A stretch of DNA of 58,000 nt. Origin: Phocaeicola sp. (GTDB taxonomy: Bacteria > Bacteroidota > Bacteroidia > Bacteroidales > Bacteroidaceae). Each line of letters starts with the position of its first letter. Position 1 is the first letter of the stretch. The notes under the pieces were generated by a model. The model did no database searches, had not been told where the DNA came from, and saw only the letters and a list, made by a program, of their open reading frames with translations. The stretch is from positions 1 through 58,000 of the forward strand of contig JAHHQV010000010.1 in assembly GCA_020026175.1 (NCBI GenBank), read 5' to 3'. The position numbers and the translations under genes were made by a program. Shown piece by piece: positions 33,954-42,829 of this stretch.

Positions 33954-34730
33954 TTATATAGAAGTCTTTTTTATGGCATTAATTACAGCTGCAGGAAATC
34001 CGTCATGTTCGAGACTGTTGATTCCCTTTATTGTAATTCCTCCAGGTGTTGTGACTTTTTCAATTTCCAATGCAGGATGCGACTCTTTGTTATTCAGAAG
34101 AAGACGGGCTGCACCCTCTATGGTTTGTGCCACCATTGTTTTTGCATCTTGTGGCTTGAATCCTAATTCAACGGCAGCCTGCATTGCTGCTTGAACATAT
34201 TTCAGAACATAAGCTATTCCACAAGAAGTGAGTGCAGTTCCTGCTGCAATTTGTTTCTCTTCAATGAGCATGGCAACACCCATTTCGTTGAACAATTTCA
34301 GCATTGTGTTTATTTGTGATTCAGATGCATTTCTTGCAGCTAGAAGTGTAAGGCTTTCTCTTTCGGATATAGCAGTATTTGGGACTACTCTGAAGATAGG
34401 CATTTCTGGATCTACAGAGTGAGCTAGTTCCTCGATAGTTAGTCCTGCAGCCACTGAAACCAATATTTGATGATGTTTCAGATTAAGAGGTTTCAGAACT
34501 TCTTCCACTTTCCATGGTTTCACTGCTACAATTATAATATCAGCATCCTGTGCCGCCTCTTTATTACAGTTCGTAACATTGATACTTTCAAGCTCAGCTT
34601 TTAGTTTTTCCAGCTTTTCATTGTTTGGATTTGATACTATGATTTCATGTGCATCAATGTAGTGTCCATGTGCAAGGCCACGTGCTATAGCTCCGCCCAT
34701 GTTGCCTGCTCCAATAATTGCTACTTTCAT
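33954..34730 (-). CDS. proC: Pyrroline-5-carboxylate reductase
   Basis: The 258-residue protein has the N-terminal NADPH loop IGAGNMGGAIARGL, the central VAVKPWKVEEVL and the C-terminal ProC signature (PGGITIKGINSLEHDGFPAA). It makes proline from pyrroline-5-carboxylate in the cytosol. It is the last gene of the leftward arginine run, 74 bp after argD. Ornithine and proline metabolism share glutamate semialdehyde chemistry, which explains the grouping. Confidence 0.95.
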   Translation of the reverse strand: MKVAIIGAGNMGGAIARGLAHGHYIDAHEIIVSNPNNEKLEKLKAELESINVTNCNKEAAQDADIIIVAVKPWKVEEVLKPLNLKHHQILVSVAAGLTIEELAHSVDPEMPIFRVVPNTAISERESLTLLAARNASESQINTMLKLFNEMGVAMLIEEKQIAAGTALTSCGIAYVLKYVQAAMQAAVELGFKPQDAKTMVAQTIEGAARLLLNNKESHPALEIEKVTTPGGITIKGINSLEHDGFPAAVINAIKKTSI

Positions 34731-34804
34731 ATCTAGATATTTAATTAGTTGGCAGATTGTGGTTGAGTAGTCATTTTCAGAGAATTTAAGCCATCAACTC
34801 TTTT

Positions 34805-35926
34805 TTAAATCACTTTTTTAAGTCTTTCAAGGAATATATTTGCTTCATCCATACTCAAGCACAAAGGAGGAAGTATACGTATCACATTAGTACCGCTTAC
34901 TCCGGTGAAGGCTTTCTGCTCGAATAGTAGTTTGCTACGAATCTCTTTTATAGGTCCCTCAAATTCCAGACCAATCATTAGTCCACGTCCTCGTACTTCT
35001 TTTATTCCTTTAATCTTTTTGAGTTCTGTTATAAGGTAGTTTCCTACTTTGGCTGCATTTTCTATAAGATTTTCTTCTTTGATAACGTCTAGAACAGCAA
35101 TGGCAGCAGCACATCCCAAATGATTACCGCCAAAAGTAGTACCCAACTGGCTATATACAGGTTTGAACTTTGGACTGATAAGTATACCTCCCATAGGATA
35201 ACCATTTGCTATACCCTTTGCCATGCTTATTATATCAGGCTTTACGTCGTAGTATTGATGTGCAAAGAATTTTCCACTTCTTCCGTATCCTGATTGTATT
35301 TCATCAAATATAAGTACGGTATTTGTTTCATCACAAGCCTGACGTATAGTATTGACGAATTCATCGGTAAGAGTCTTTATACCTCCAATACCCTGAATAC
35401 CTTCTACAATTACGGCACATACATCTCCCTTCAAAATTTCCGTTCTGGCAGCTTCACAATCATTCAGAGGGAGGAAAGTGACATGATTGTTGTTGTTTAT
35501 AGGAGCTATAATCTTTGGATTGTTGGTAACTTCAACGGCCAATGAAGTACGTCCGTGGAAAGATTTCTCAAAAGATATTACTCTTGTTCGTCCGTTGTAG
35601 AAAGAAGCCAGTTTCAAGGCGTTCTCGTTTGCTTCGGCTCCAGAATTAATAAGAAAGAGCTGGTAGTCATCGTATCCGCAAATATCTCCAAGTCTTGTAG
35701 CAAGTTCTTTTTGCAGGCTGTTTATTACAGAGTTGGAGTAGAAGCCTAAAGTAGCTACTTGCTTGCTTATGGCCTCTACATAGTGAGGATGTGCATGACC
35801 GATTGAAATTACTGCATGTCCGCCATACAGGTCAAGGTATTCATTGCCTTTATCGTCCCAAACGTGACAACCTTTTCCTTTTACTATATTTATGTCGAAT
35901 AATGGATATACGTCGAATAGTTTCAT
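34805..35926 (-). CDS. argD: Acyl-ornithine aminotransferase
   Basis: The 373-residue class III PLP aminotransferase has the PLP lysine at about Lys237 (ISMAKGIANGYPMGG), Asp208 in IFDEIQSGYGR and the phosphate-binding NSGAEANENALKLA. It converts N-acyl-glutamate semialdehyde to N-acyl-ornithine. In this operon the acyl group is most likely succinyl, given the succinyl-type transcarbamylase. It is 17 bp after argC on the minus strand. Confidence 0.95.
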   Translation of the reverse strand: MKLFDVYPLFDINIVKGKGCHVWDDKGNEYLDLYGGHAVISIGHAHPHYVEAISKQVATLGFYSNSVINSLQKELATRLGDICGYDDYQLFLINSGAEANENALKLASFYNGRTRVISFEKSFHGRTSLAVEVTNNPKIIAPINNNNHVTFLPLNDCEAARTEILKGDVCAVIVEGIQGIGGIKTLTDEFVNTIRQACDETNTVLIFDEIQSGYGRSGKFFAHQYYDVKPDIISMAKGIANGYPMGGILISPKFKPVYSQLGTTFGGNHLGCAAAIAVLDVIKEENLIENAAKVGNYLITELKKIKGIKEVRGRGLMIGLEFEGPIKEIRSKLLFEQKAFTGVSGTNVIRILPPLCLSMDEANIFLERLKKVI

Positions 35927-35943
35927 TACTTTAAAGTTTTAAA

Positions 35944-36912
35944 TCAAAAAGCACTTGGCTTAAGCTTAAGTCCTATAGTTTCCTCAAGGTTGAACATCAA
36001 ATTCATGTTGTGTACAGCTTGTCCGCTAGCTCCTTTAAGGAGATTGTCAATACAAGAAACTATCAATAGCTTGTTGCCATGCTTTTCAAGATGGATAAGA
36101 CATTTGTTTGTATTTACTACTTGCTTCAAGTCGATATTCTTGTCTACTATATGTACAAAAGAATCTTCAGCATAATAATCCTCATACATTTTCTTTATCT
36201 CGTTGAGTTCAACTTTAGTTTTTACAACTATTGTAGCAAAAATACCTCTGGCAAAATCACCACGATATGGTATGAAGTCTATTTCCGAATCGAAACTTCC
36301 TTGTAGTTGCTTCAGTGACTGTTTTATTTCCGGAACATGCTGATGAGAGAAAGGCTTGTAAATACTCATATTGTTGTTTCTCCAGCTGAAATGGCTTGTA
36401 GCTCCAGGTTTCACTCCGGCTCCGGTACTTCCTGTAATGGCATTTACCATTACATCATCATTCAGCATCAGATGTTTTGCAAGAGGAAGAAGCCCTAACT
36501 GAATACAAGTGGCAAAACATCCCGGATTTGCTACATGTTTGCTATGGCAAATGGCACGACGGTTCAGTTCCGGAAGTCCGTAAATAAAATCGTGTTCGTC
36601 ACTTTTGATTCTATAATCCATTGAAAGGTCTATTATTCTCAAATCATCCGGAATATTATGACTTTCCATAAATTTTTTAGTGTCTCCATGAGCTGTACAG
36701 AAGAACAATACATCTATTTCGTTAAAAGGAAGGGCATCTGTAAACACCATGTCTGTTTCGCCATAAAGACCCTCATGAACATCGGTCACGGCATTGCCCG
36801 CATTGCTCGAACTGTTTATAAATTTTATTTCTACATCAGGATGATTTATAAGCAGGCGAATTAGTTCGCCTGCTGTATATCCTGCACCACCTATAATTCC
36901 TACTTTAATCAT
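35944..36912 (-). CDS. argC: N-acyl-gamma-glutamyl-phosphate reductase
   Basis: The 322-residue protein starts MIKVGIIGGAGYTAGELIRL (NADP loop) and has its catalytic Cys132 in VANPGCFATCIQLG. It makes the N-acyl-glutamate semialdehyde used by ArgD. The frame is open to 36975, but the ATG at 36912 matches the family start, and the longer form would run through most of the pspC-like gene's end. The start overlaps the pspC-like stop by 8 bp. Confidence 0.95.
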   Translation of the reverse strand: MIKVGIIGGAGYTAGELIRLLINHPDVEIKFINSSSNAGNAVTDVHEGLYGETDMVFTDALPFNEIDVLFFCTAHGDTKKFMESHNIPDDLRIIDLSMDYRIKSDEHDFIYGLPELNRRAICHSKHVANPGCFATCIQLGLLPLAKHLMLNDDVMVNAITGSTGAGVKPGATSHFSWRNNNMSIYKPFSHQHVPEIKQSLKQLQGSFDSEIDFIPYRGDFARGIFATIVVKTKVELNEIKKMYEDYYAEDSFVHIVDKNIDLKQVVNTNKCLIHLEKHGNKLLIVSCIDNLLKGASGQAVHNMNLMFNLEETIGLKLKPSAF

Positions 36913-37087
36913 TAAAATATCTATTTTTTTCCTCAGGTATGATAATCCACAGTAAAAAGTATATTGGAATAGCAAAAACGAATACTATTCTTATCAACGA
37001 GACATTCAACCCGAAGAAATCAGCTAAACCGCTACATACACCTGACAGAAGCCTGCCAGTACGTGATCTCCTAAGTTTTTTGTTCAT
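36905..37087 (-). CDS. PspC-domain small membrane protein
   Basis: The 60-residue protein begins MNKKLRRSRTGRLLSGVCSG and continues LADFFGLNVSLIRIVFVF, then one hydrophobic helix AIPIYFLLWIIIPEEK. That is a lone PspC domain, the membrane partner of the phage-shock response in other bacteria. It is squeezed into the arginine operon, 3 bp after argG and overlapping argC by 8 bp, so it must be translated with them. No other psp gene is present. Its role here is unknown. Confidence 0.85.
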   Translation of the reverse strand: MNKKLRRSRTGRLLSGVCSGLADFFGLNVSLIRIVFVFAIPIYFLLWIIIPEEKNRYFND

Positions 37088-37090
37088 AAA

Positions 37091-38296
37091 TTAAATGTTT
37101 TCTTCGTCCTTATGATTGGCATAATAAGCACGTAGAGGAGTTGAAAGGACCTTTATGAAGCCTTTTGCATCATCGGCAGTCCATCCTTTCTGCATTTCTC
37201 CATATTCTCCAAGTTTGTTTTTTACAAGGTCGTCTTTAGAGGCAACTCCAACAGTAGAGAAGCCATAAGGGCGAAGTTCGAGTATTGCTGTACCATTAAC
37301 GTTGCGCTGAGACTCTGTAAGCATAGCTTCAATGTCTCTCATTACAGGTTCCAGATATTGGCTTTCGTGAAGGAACATTCCATACCAGTTGGCTACCTGA
37401 TCTTTCCAATACTGCTGCCATTTGCTTAAAGTATATTTTTCAAGGAATTTATGGGCACCGATTATAAGCATAGGAGCGGCTGCTTCGAATCCTACACGGC
37501 CTTTTATTCCAATTATAGTATCTCCTACGTGCATATCACGTCCTATACCATATGCAGCACCTATTTCTTCAACTTTCTGTATGGCCTTGATCTTGTCATC
37601 AAACACTTCACCGTTTACTGCATACAGTTCACCTTTCTTAAACTCTAGTTTTAGAGTTTCGGTTCCAGTCTTTTCAACTTGTTTCAAGTATGCAGATTCA
37701 GGCAGTCCCTGTGTGGAATCAAGTATTTCACCTCCACAGATTGAAGTTCCCCAAATACCTACATTATAAGAGTATTTCAGTTTGGTGAAATCTGCTTCAA
37801 AGCCGTTTTTGTTTAAATATTCAATTTCTTCGTTGCGGCTAAGGGCCATATCTCTGGTAAGAGTGATTATCTCTACTCCGGGAGCCATTACCAGGAATGT
37901 CATGTCAAATCGTATTTGGTCATTTCCTGCACCTGTTGAGCCGTGAGCAATGGCATCAGCTCCTATATCATTGGCATATCTTGCTATTGCAAGAGCCTGG
38001 AATATACGTTCAGAACTTACAGAAATAGGATAAGTGCCATTTCTTAACACATTGCCGAAAACCATATACTTGAGGCTTTTTTCATAATATTCCTGAGTGA
38101 CATCAAGTGTTACATATTCTTTGGCTCCAAGTTTATAGGCATTTTCTTCGTTTTGTTTTAATTGTTCAGCACTGAAACCCCCAGTGTTGGCGCATGCTGC
38201 ATATACTTCATATCCTTTTTCTTTAGCAAGATACATAACGGTAAATGATGTATCTAGACCACCGCTAAAAGCGACTACTACTTTTTTCTTTTCCAT
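37091..38296 (-). CDS. argG: Argininosuccinate synthase
   Basis: The 401-residue protein starts MEKKKVVVAFSGGLDTSFTV with the ATP-pyrophosphatase P-loop (SGGLDTS) and has HGSTGAGNDQIRFDMTF in the middle, both diagnostic. It joins citrulline and aspartate. The upstream in-frame ATG at 38326 adds a non-homologous His/Thr leader, so 38296 is preferred. In the succinyl pathway the citrulline must first be deacylated by a gene not seen in this window. It follows the GNAT gene by 70 bp. Confidence 0.95.
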   Translation of the reverse strand: MEKKKVVVAFSGGLDTSFTVMYLAKEKGYEVYAACANTGGFSAEQLKQNEENAYKLGAKEYVTLDVTQEYYEKSLKYMVFGNVLRNGTYPISVSSERIFQALAIARYANDIGADAIAHGSTGAGNDQIRFDMTFLVMAPGVEIITLTRDMALSRNEEIEYLNKNGFEADFTKLKYSYNVGIWGTSICGGEILDSTQGLPESAYLKQVEKTGTETLKLEFKKGELYAVNGEVFDDKIKAIQKVEEIGAAYGIGRDMHVGDTIIGIKGRVGFEAAAPMLIIGAHKFLEKYTLSKWQQYWKDQVANWYGMFLHESQYLEPVMRDIEAMLTESQRNVNGTAILELRPYGFSTVGVASKDDLVKNKLGEYGEMQKGWTADDAKGFIKVLSTPLRAYYANHKDEENI

Positions 38297-38366
38297 ATAT
38301 ATATGTGTGTGTAACATGGTTTTCAACCATTATTAACTATGTGAATTATTGAAAACCAATAAAGTT

Positions 38367-38936
38367 TTAGAAATTGTTTATTTTGTCGTCTTGATGTAAG
38401 TCTGGGTCATAAAGCATGGCTGTACATATACAGAATTTTCTCTTTTTTGCCACTAATATTTCATGATTTATACATCCTTCGCAACCTTTCCAGAAAGACT
38501 CGTCGTCTGTAAGTTCATTGAATGTGACAGGTACATATCCAAGTTCTGTATTCATTTTCATTACAGCTGCACCCGAAGTAAGACTGAAAATCTTGGCTTT
38601 TGGCCATCTCAGACGTGATAGAGTAAATGATGCATGCTTTATACGCTTTGCCAGTCCGAGGCCTCTGTATTTAGGGTGGACTATAAGTCCTGAAGTTGCT
38701 ACATATTTTTTGTTCCCCCATGACTCGATGTAGGTAAAGCCTGCAAGATCATCATCGCAAAGAGCTATAATAGCTTTTCCTTCTTTCATTTTTGTTGCTA
38801 CATATTCGTGAGTACGTTCGGCTATACCTGTACCTCTGACTTTTGCTGCTTCACGTATTGTATCTAGTATTTTGTCTACATAAACCTCATGAGAGGCGTC
38901 TGCTACCATTACATCTATATGTTTTTCTGTTTCCAT
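38367..38936 (-). CDS. GNAT acyltransferase, likely N-succinylglutamate synthase of the arginine operon
   Basis: The 189-residue protein has a GNAT fold with the acyl-CoA loop VHPKYRGLGLAKRIKHASF near residues 86-105 and a C-terminal Cys-rich stretch (WKGCEGC, KFCICTAM). It sits between argR and argG. From memory, the B. thetaiotaomicron gene at the same locus (BT3761) was shown by mutant fitness to supply the first step of arginine synthesis, proposed as N-succinylglutamate synthase. The same function is inferred here from position and family. A classical ArgA or ArgJ is not present in the window. Confidence 0.72.
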   Translation of the reverse strand: METEKHIDVMVADASHEVYVDKILDTIREAAKVRGTGIAERTHEYVATKMKEGKAIIALCDDDLAGFTYIESWGNKKYVATSGLIVHPKYRGLGLAKRIKHASFTLSRLRWPKAKIFSLTSGAAVMKMNTELGYVPVTFNELTDDESFWKGCEGCINHEILVAKKRKFCICTAMLYDPDLHQDDKINNF

Positions 38937-38978
38937 TGTTTTGTAAAAATAGTTTTACTAAAAATCAAAAATATGCAT

Positions 38979-39461
38979 TTATCTAATTTTTACCCCAGGT
39001 ATTACATTTCTCAGTGAAGATATAACAGCACTTCTTGAGAAACCTTCGCGTATTACAAGAAGAATTGTATCGTCTCCAGCTACAGTACCCATAATCTCAG
39101 CAAGTCCATGTGTATCAATATCATATGCCAAACTGCTAGCATAACCTGGACGAGTCTTTATGACGGCCATATTCCCTGAAAATTCTAGTGAAAGAAAACC
39201 GTCGTAACGCATCATTTCGTGTACTCCTGGTGGGTCTGATATACGTTTATACATTGTATTGTTGGGTAGAACGTATACATAATTACCATTCATGCTTGCT
39301 GCTTTTGCTACTTTTAATTGCTTCAAATCTCTGGAAAGAGTTGCTTGTGTAAGGGCGAATCCTTCTTTGTTCAATTCTTGCAACAATTCGTCCTGACTTC
39401 CTATCTCTTTGCTTGAGATTATCATCTTAATGGCATCAAGTCTGTTGTTTTTACTTCTCAT
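38979..39461 (-). CDS. argR: Arginine repressor
   Basis: The 160-residue form starts MRSKNNRLDAIKMIISSKEI. Its N-terminal winged helix-turn-helix (IGSQDELLQELNKEGFALTQ, ATLSRDLKQLKVAK) is followed by the arginine-binding domain with GTVAGDDTILLVIRE. A longer ATG at 39488 is open but would overlap a -7 box at 39486-39493, so 39461 is preferred. It heads the leftward run argR to proC and is likely the arginine-responsive regulator of it. No unambiguous ARG box could be assigned by eye. Confidence 0.92.
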   Translation of the reverse strand: MRSKNNRLDAIKMIISSKEIGSQDELLQELNKEGFALTQATLSRDLKQLKVAKAASMNGNYVYVLPNNTMYKRISDPPGVHEMMRYDGFLSLEFSGNMAVIKTRPGYASSLAYDIDTHGLAEIMGTVAGDDTILLVIREGFSRSAVISSLRNVIPGVKIR

Positions 39462-39485
39462 TGTATATTTATTCTTGTACTTTCG

Positions 39486-39493
39486 CAAATATA
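39486..39493 (-). promoter_or_regulatory. -7 element for argR operon
   Basis: On the minus strand TATATTTG (39493-39486) matches TAnnTTTG and would start the message near 39479, about 18 nt before the argR ATG at 39461. A -33 TTTG is not clear. Confidence 0.5.
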
Positions 39494-39640
39494 CAGCTAA
39501 ATCTTATATTTATAGCATAAAAACGAAAAAAAATGTATTTCTTTCTGTAATAAATGTGAAAATCGTGTATAAATAATCATGGAACTCAGAATATTCTGCA
39601 TGTAATGGTATCGTGGGTATATATGCATTTGTTTTTTATG

Positions 39641-39674
39641 ATTGATAAAAAACAATTTACTTTCAGTATCTTTG
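39641..39674 (+). promoter_or_regulatory. Promoter for the methyltransferase gene
   Basis: TTG (39642-39644) and TATCTTTG (39667-39674) are separated by 22 nt, slightly longer than ideal. It lies 24 nt before the ATG at 39698, ruling out the longer in-frame start at 39605. Confidence 0.5.
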
Positions 39675-39697
39675 TCCGCACTACTAATTTACAGAAT

Positions 39698-40429
39698 ATG
39701 AATATAGATTTACTTCAAAAAGAAAAAGATCCTATGGGAACAGCCATAATGGATTATCATCTCAAGGGGATGGCTGGTAAGTTGAGGGTGTTTTCTCCTG
39801 AATTTGATGAAGATGAAATACCTGTAGACACTTTATTCCGTTCTTATGATGAGATGCCGGTAATAGAGAGAACTGCTCTTGACATGGCTTATGGTAAAAT
39901 ATTAGATGTTGGTGCAGGCAGTGGATGCCATTCTATAGCTCTTGAAGATATGGACAAAACGGTAGAAGCTATAGATATATCTCCTCTTGCAGTAGAAGTA
40001 ATGCAGGAAGATGGTGTAAAGGCACATCTGGTTAATATATTCGATCCATCATTTGTAGGAAGGTATGATACGATACTGATGCTTATGAATGGTGCTGGTA
40101 TTATAGGCAGTGTTGCGAATATGGAAATGTTTTTTACACGCATGAAAAGTCTTTTGTCTTCTGGAGGATGTATACTAATGGATTCAAGCGATATAAGTTA
40201 CCTCTTCGAGGATGAAGAAGAGGGTATGCTTATAGACCTTGCTGCCGGATATTATGGTGAAATTGAGTTTACAATGCAATATAAGAGGGTTAAGAGTGAG
40301 TCGTTCAAATGGTTGTATATAGATTTTGATACTTTAGACTTTTATGCTTCCATGTATGGCTTTAAGGCCGAGAAGGTATGTTCTGGCGAACATTATGACT
40401 ATCTTGCCAAGTTGACCTTGAATGACTGA
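39698..40429 (+). CDS. Class I SAM-dependent methyltransferase
   Basis: The 243-residue protein starts MNIDLLQKEKDPMGTAIMDY. It has motif I ILDVGAGSGCHSIALE (about residues 68-83), then EAIDISPLAVEVMQEDGVKA, the motif-IV-like DTILMLMNGAGIIG, and an acidic C-terminal half. The substrate cannot be told. The gene runs divergently from argR and ends at a strong shared hairpin. Confidence 0.85.
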   Translation: MNIDLLQKEKDPMGTAIMDYHLKGMAGKLRVFSPEFDEDEIPVDTLFRSYDEMPVIERTALDMAYGKILDVGAGSGCHSIALEDMDKTVEAIDISPLAVEVMQEDGVKAHLVNIFDPSFVGRYDTILMLMNGAGIIGSVANMEMFFTRMKSLLSSGGCILMDSSDISYLFEDEEEGMLIDLAAGYYGEIEFTMQYKRVKSESFKWLYIDFDTLDFYASMYGFKAEKVCSGEHYDYLAKLTLND

Positions 40430-40449
40430 TACTTCATTATAGATTTACT

Positions 40450-40499
40450 AAATAAACTAAGTGTCAAGATGGTTAGCCGTCTTGACACTTAGTTTATTT
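40450..40499. terminator. Bidirectional terminator, methyltransferase and first GH92 gene
   Basis: AAATAAACTAAGTGTCAAGA (continuing TGG, 40450-40472) pairs with the 23-nt stretch 40477-40499 with one G-U pair and a TTAG loop. It is among the strongest hairpins in the window. Confidence 0.88.
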
Positions 40500-40516
40500 A
40501 ATACAGTGGTTTTGTA

Positions 40517-42751
40517 TTAGAACCATATTTTCTTTTCGTCACCCATGACGAACTTCAAGTTTCCGCCTTTTACTATATCTTTATAGTCGATGTATGGCTT
40601 GTTATACTCAGTTCCATTTAGTATTACACTTTGTATGTAGTGATTTTCTTTTTCTGTATTTTCTTTTTCTATGGTAAATGTACCTCCTTCAACTTTCATG
40701 TCGACTTTATTGAACAGAGGGTATCCGAATACGAACTTGCCTCCAGCTGGTTCTACCTGATAGAATCCGAGTGAAGAAAGGATATACCATGCCGACATCT
40801 GACCTACATCTTCATTGCCGGAAAGTCCGTCAGGTTTGGCACTATACATGGTGTGTAATATTTCTCTTACTTTATCTGCTGCTTTCCATGGTTGTCCTGA
40901 CATTGTGTACATATATACAATGTGATGGCTAGGTTCATTTCCATGTGCATACTGTCCGATGAGGCCGCTTATGTCTGGTGAAGAATTGCTGCCTTGTACA
41001 TTATCTTCCACTATAAACAGAGAGTCGAGTTTTGCAATGAACTTGTCTTTTCCGCCAAAACATTCCTGAAGTCCTTCCAGGTCTTGAGGAACAAGCCATG
41101 TGTATTGCCATGCATTACCTTCGCAATAGTCATCATCTCTATGAGAAGAAGAATAAGGGTTGAAAGGAGTACGCCATGAGCCGTCAAGCAGTTTTCCTCT
41201 GACAAATCCTACCGAAGGGTCGAAATAATTTTTATAAGACTTGCTTCTCTTTAGGAAATATTCATAGTCTTCTGTTTTGCCAAGTTTTTTAGCAGCCTGA
41301 GCTACAGACCAGTCTGCAATGGCATATTCCATGTCGAATGCTATTGATTCAATCATGAAATCAGAAGGAATAAAACCATATTTGATTCTATGCTCCATAC
41401 CTCTTTCGGCAAGCATAGATGAGGCTTTCAGTGCTTCATAGGCTTTTTCATAATCAAATCCTTTTATATCTTTCATCATAGCATCTGCTACTACAGGAAC
41501 TCCCGGATTGCCTACCATACAGTTTGTTTCACATCCCATAAGATGCCATACAGGCAGTTTTCCCTGTTGTGCATATATAGTAACCATTGTGTTGATTATA
41601 TCACTCATCTTTTCAGGGTGAAGTATAGTCATAAGAGGTTGTGCTGCGCGGTAAGTGTCCCAAAGAGAGAATGTAGTATAGTTTTTGAAACCTTCTCCTT
41701 TGTGCATCTGTTTGTCGGCTCCATAATAATCGCCGTTTACATCACAGAATTCAGATGGGGCAACCATTGAATGATACAATGCCGTATAGAATATTTTACG
41801 GTCTGTCTCGTTGGTGTTGTTGTCTAGTTTTATTTTTCCAAGTTCTTCGTTCCATGCATCTTTGGCATCGGCTATTGTCTTTTCAAAATCCCATCCGTTC
41901 AGTTCGGTCTCCATGTTGAGTTTTGCACCGTCTTCTGATACAGGCGACAATGCAACTTTCATATAAATAGGTTTACCGTCGTTTTTGTCAAAGTTTACAC
42001 GTGCGAAAAGTTCTTTTCCTTTACCTTCATTCTTGTCTTTCAGTGCAGAACCGTCAGTAATGAACTCGATATTGTCCATAGGTCTTGAGAACTGTGCATA
42101 GAAGAATATCTTCTGATTGTCTGCCCATCCTTTTGAAAAACGGTATCCGCTTATGGTGCTGTCGTTCACCATTTTCACAACAGCTTCGGTTGCTTTGTCC
42201 CAGCATCCTCCATTTACCATGTCAAATACAATAGAAGGTTTCTCTTCCGAGAGATATGTGTATTTATGGAAACCTACACGTTTTGTTGCTGTAAGTTCAA
42301 CGTCTACATTATATCGTGAAAGATGAGTCTTGTAGTGTCCGGGAACAACGTTTTCCTTCGAAGTGTCTGAATAAGACCACAATCCTGTTTCGTATGAAGA
42401 ATTATCACCTCTGGCATAAGTCACTTCTCCGGTTACAGGCATTACTGTTATGTCGTGTAAGTCTCCTATACCAGTACCGCTAAGGTGTGTATGAGGAAAT
42501 CCTATTACTGTAGAGTCGGATACATGATGTCCTGACACCCAGTCCCAACTTTGTGGAATACTTGTAGGGCCTAATTGTACAAATCCGAAAGGAATATTAG
42601 CACCATAGAATACGTGTCCGTGACCTCCCGTACCTATACGAGGGTCTACAAAGGCAGTGAAATCCTGTTCTGCCTGAACTGCAGTTTCATTGCTGCACGA
42701 TACCATTGAGCAGGCCAGCAATGAAGCAAAAGCAAAAGAAAGTTTGTTCAT
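40517..42751 (-). CDS. GH92 alpha-mannosidase, lipoprotein (first of three)
   Basis: The 744-residue protein has a lipoprotein signal (lipobox SMVSC, Cys19), then the GH92 N-terminal beta-sandwich (VDPRIGTGGHGHVFYGANIP, IGFPHTHLSGTGIGDLHDIT) and the (alpha/alpha)6 catalytic domain. Active-site segments are EGNAWQYTW, YAHGNEPSHH and SGNEDVGQMSAWY. GH92 enzymes are calcium-dependent inverting exo-alpha-mannosidases acting on host N-glycans or yeast mannan at the cell surface or in the periplasm. Linkage specificity cannot be assigned with confidence. A terminator separates it from the other two GH92 genes, so it has its own transcript. Confidence 0.92.
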   Translation of the reverse strand: MNKLSFAFASLLACSMVSCSNETAVQAEQDFTAFVDPRIGTGGHGHVFYGANIPFGFVQLGPTSIPQSWDWVSGHHVSDSTVIGFPHTHLSGTGIGDLHDITVMPVTGEVTYARGDNSSYETGLWSYSDTSKENVVPGHYKTHLSRYNVDVELTATKRVGFHKYTYLSEEKPSIVFDMVNGGCWDKATEAVVKMVNDSTISGYRFSKGWADNQKIFFYAQFSRPMDNIEFITDGSALKDKNEGKGKELFARVNFDKNDGKPIYMKVALSPVSEDGAKLNMETELNGWDFEKTIADAKDAWNEELGKIKLDNNTNETDRKIFYTALYHSMVAPSEFCDVNGDYYGADKQMHKGEGFKNYTTFSLWDTYRAAQPLMTILHPEKMSDIINTMVTIYAQQGKLPVWHLMGCETNCMVGNPGVPVVADAMMKDIKGFDYEKAYEALKASSMLAERGMEHRIKYGFIPSDFMIESIAFDMEYAIADWSVAQAAKKLGKTEDYEYFLKRSKSYKNYFDPSVGFVRGKLLDGSWRTPFNPYSSSHRDDDYCEGNAWQYTWLVPQDLEGLQECFGGKDKFIAKLDSLFIVEDNVQGSNSSPDISGLIGQYAHGNEPSHHIVYMYTMSGQPWKAADKVREILHTMYSAKPDGLSGNEDVGQMSAWYILSSLGFYQVEPAGGKFVFGYPLFNKVDMKVEGGTFTIEKENTEKENHYIQSVILNGTEYNKPYIDYKDIVKGGNLKFVMGDEKKIWF

Positions 42752-42786
42752 GATATATTTTTTGTTTATTTATTCCTTTTAAAAAA

Positions 42787-42817
42787 GTGCAGACTTTATA
42801 AATCATAAAGTCTGCAC
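42787..42817 (-). terminator. Terminator after the second GH92 gene
   Basis: GTGCAGACTTTAT (42787-42799) pairs perfectly with ATAAAGTCTGCAC (42805-42817); in minus orientation a run of six T follows (42786-42781). Confidence 0.82.
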
Positions 42818-42829
42818 AAATTTACAAAA

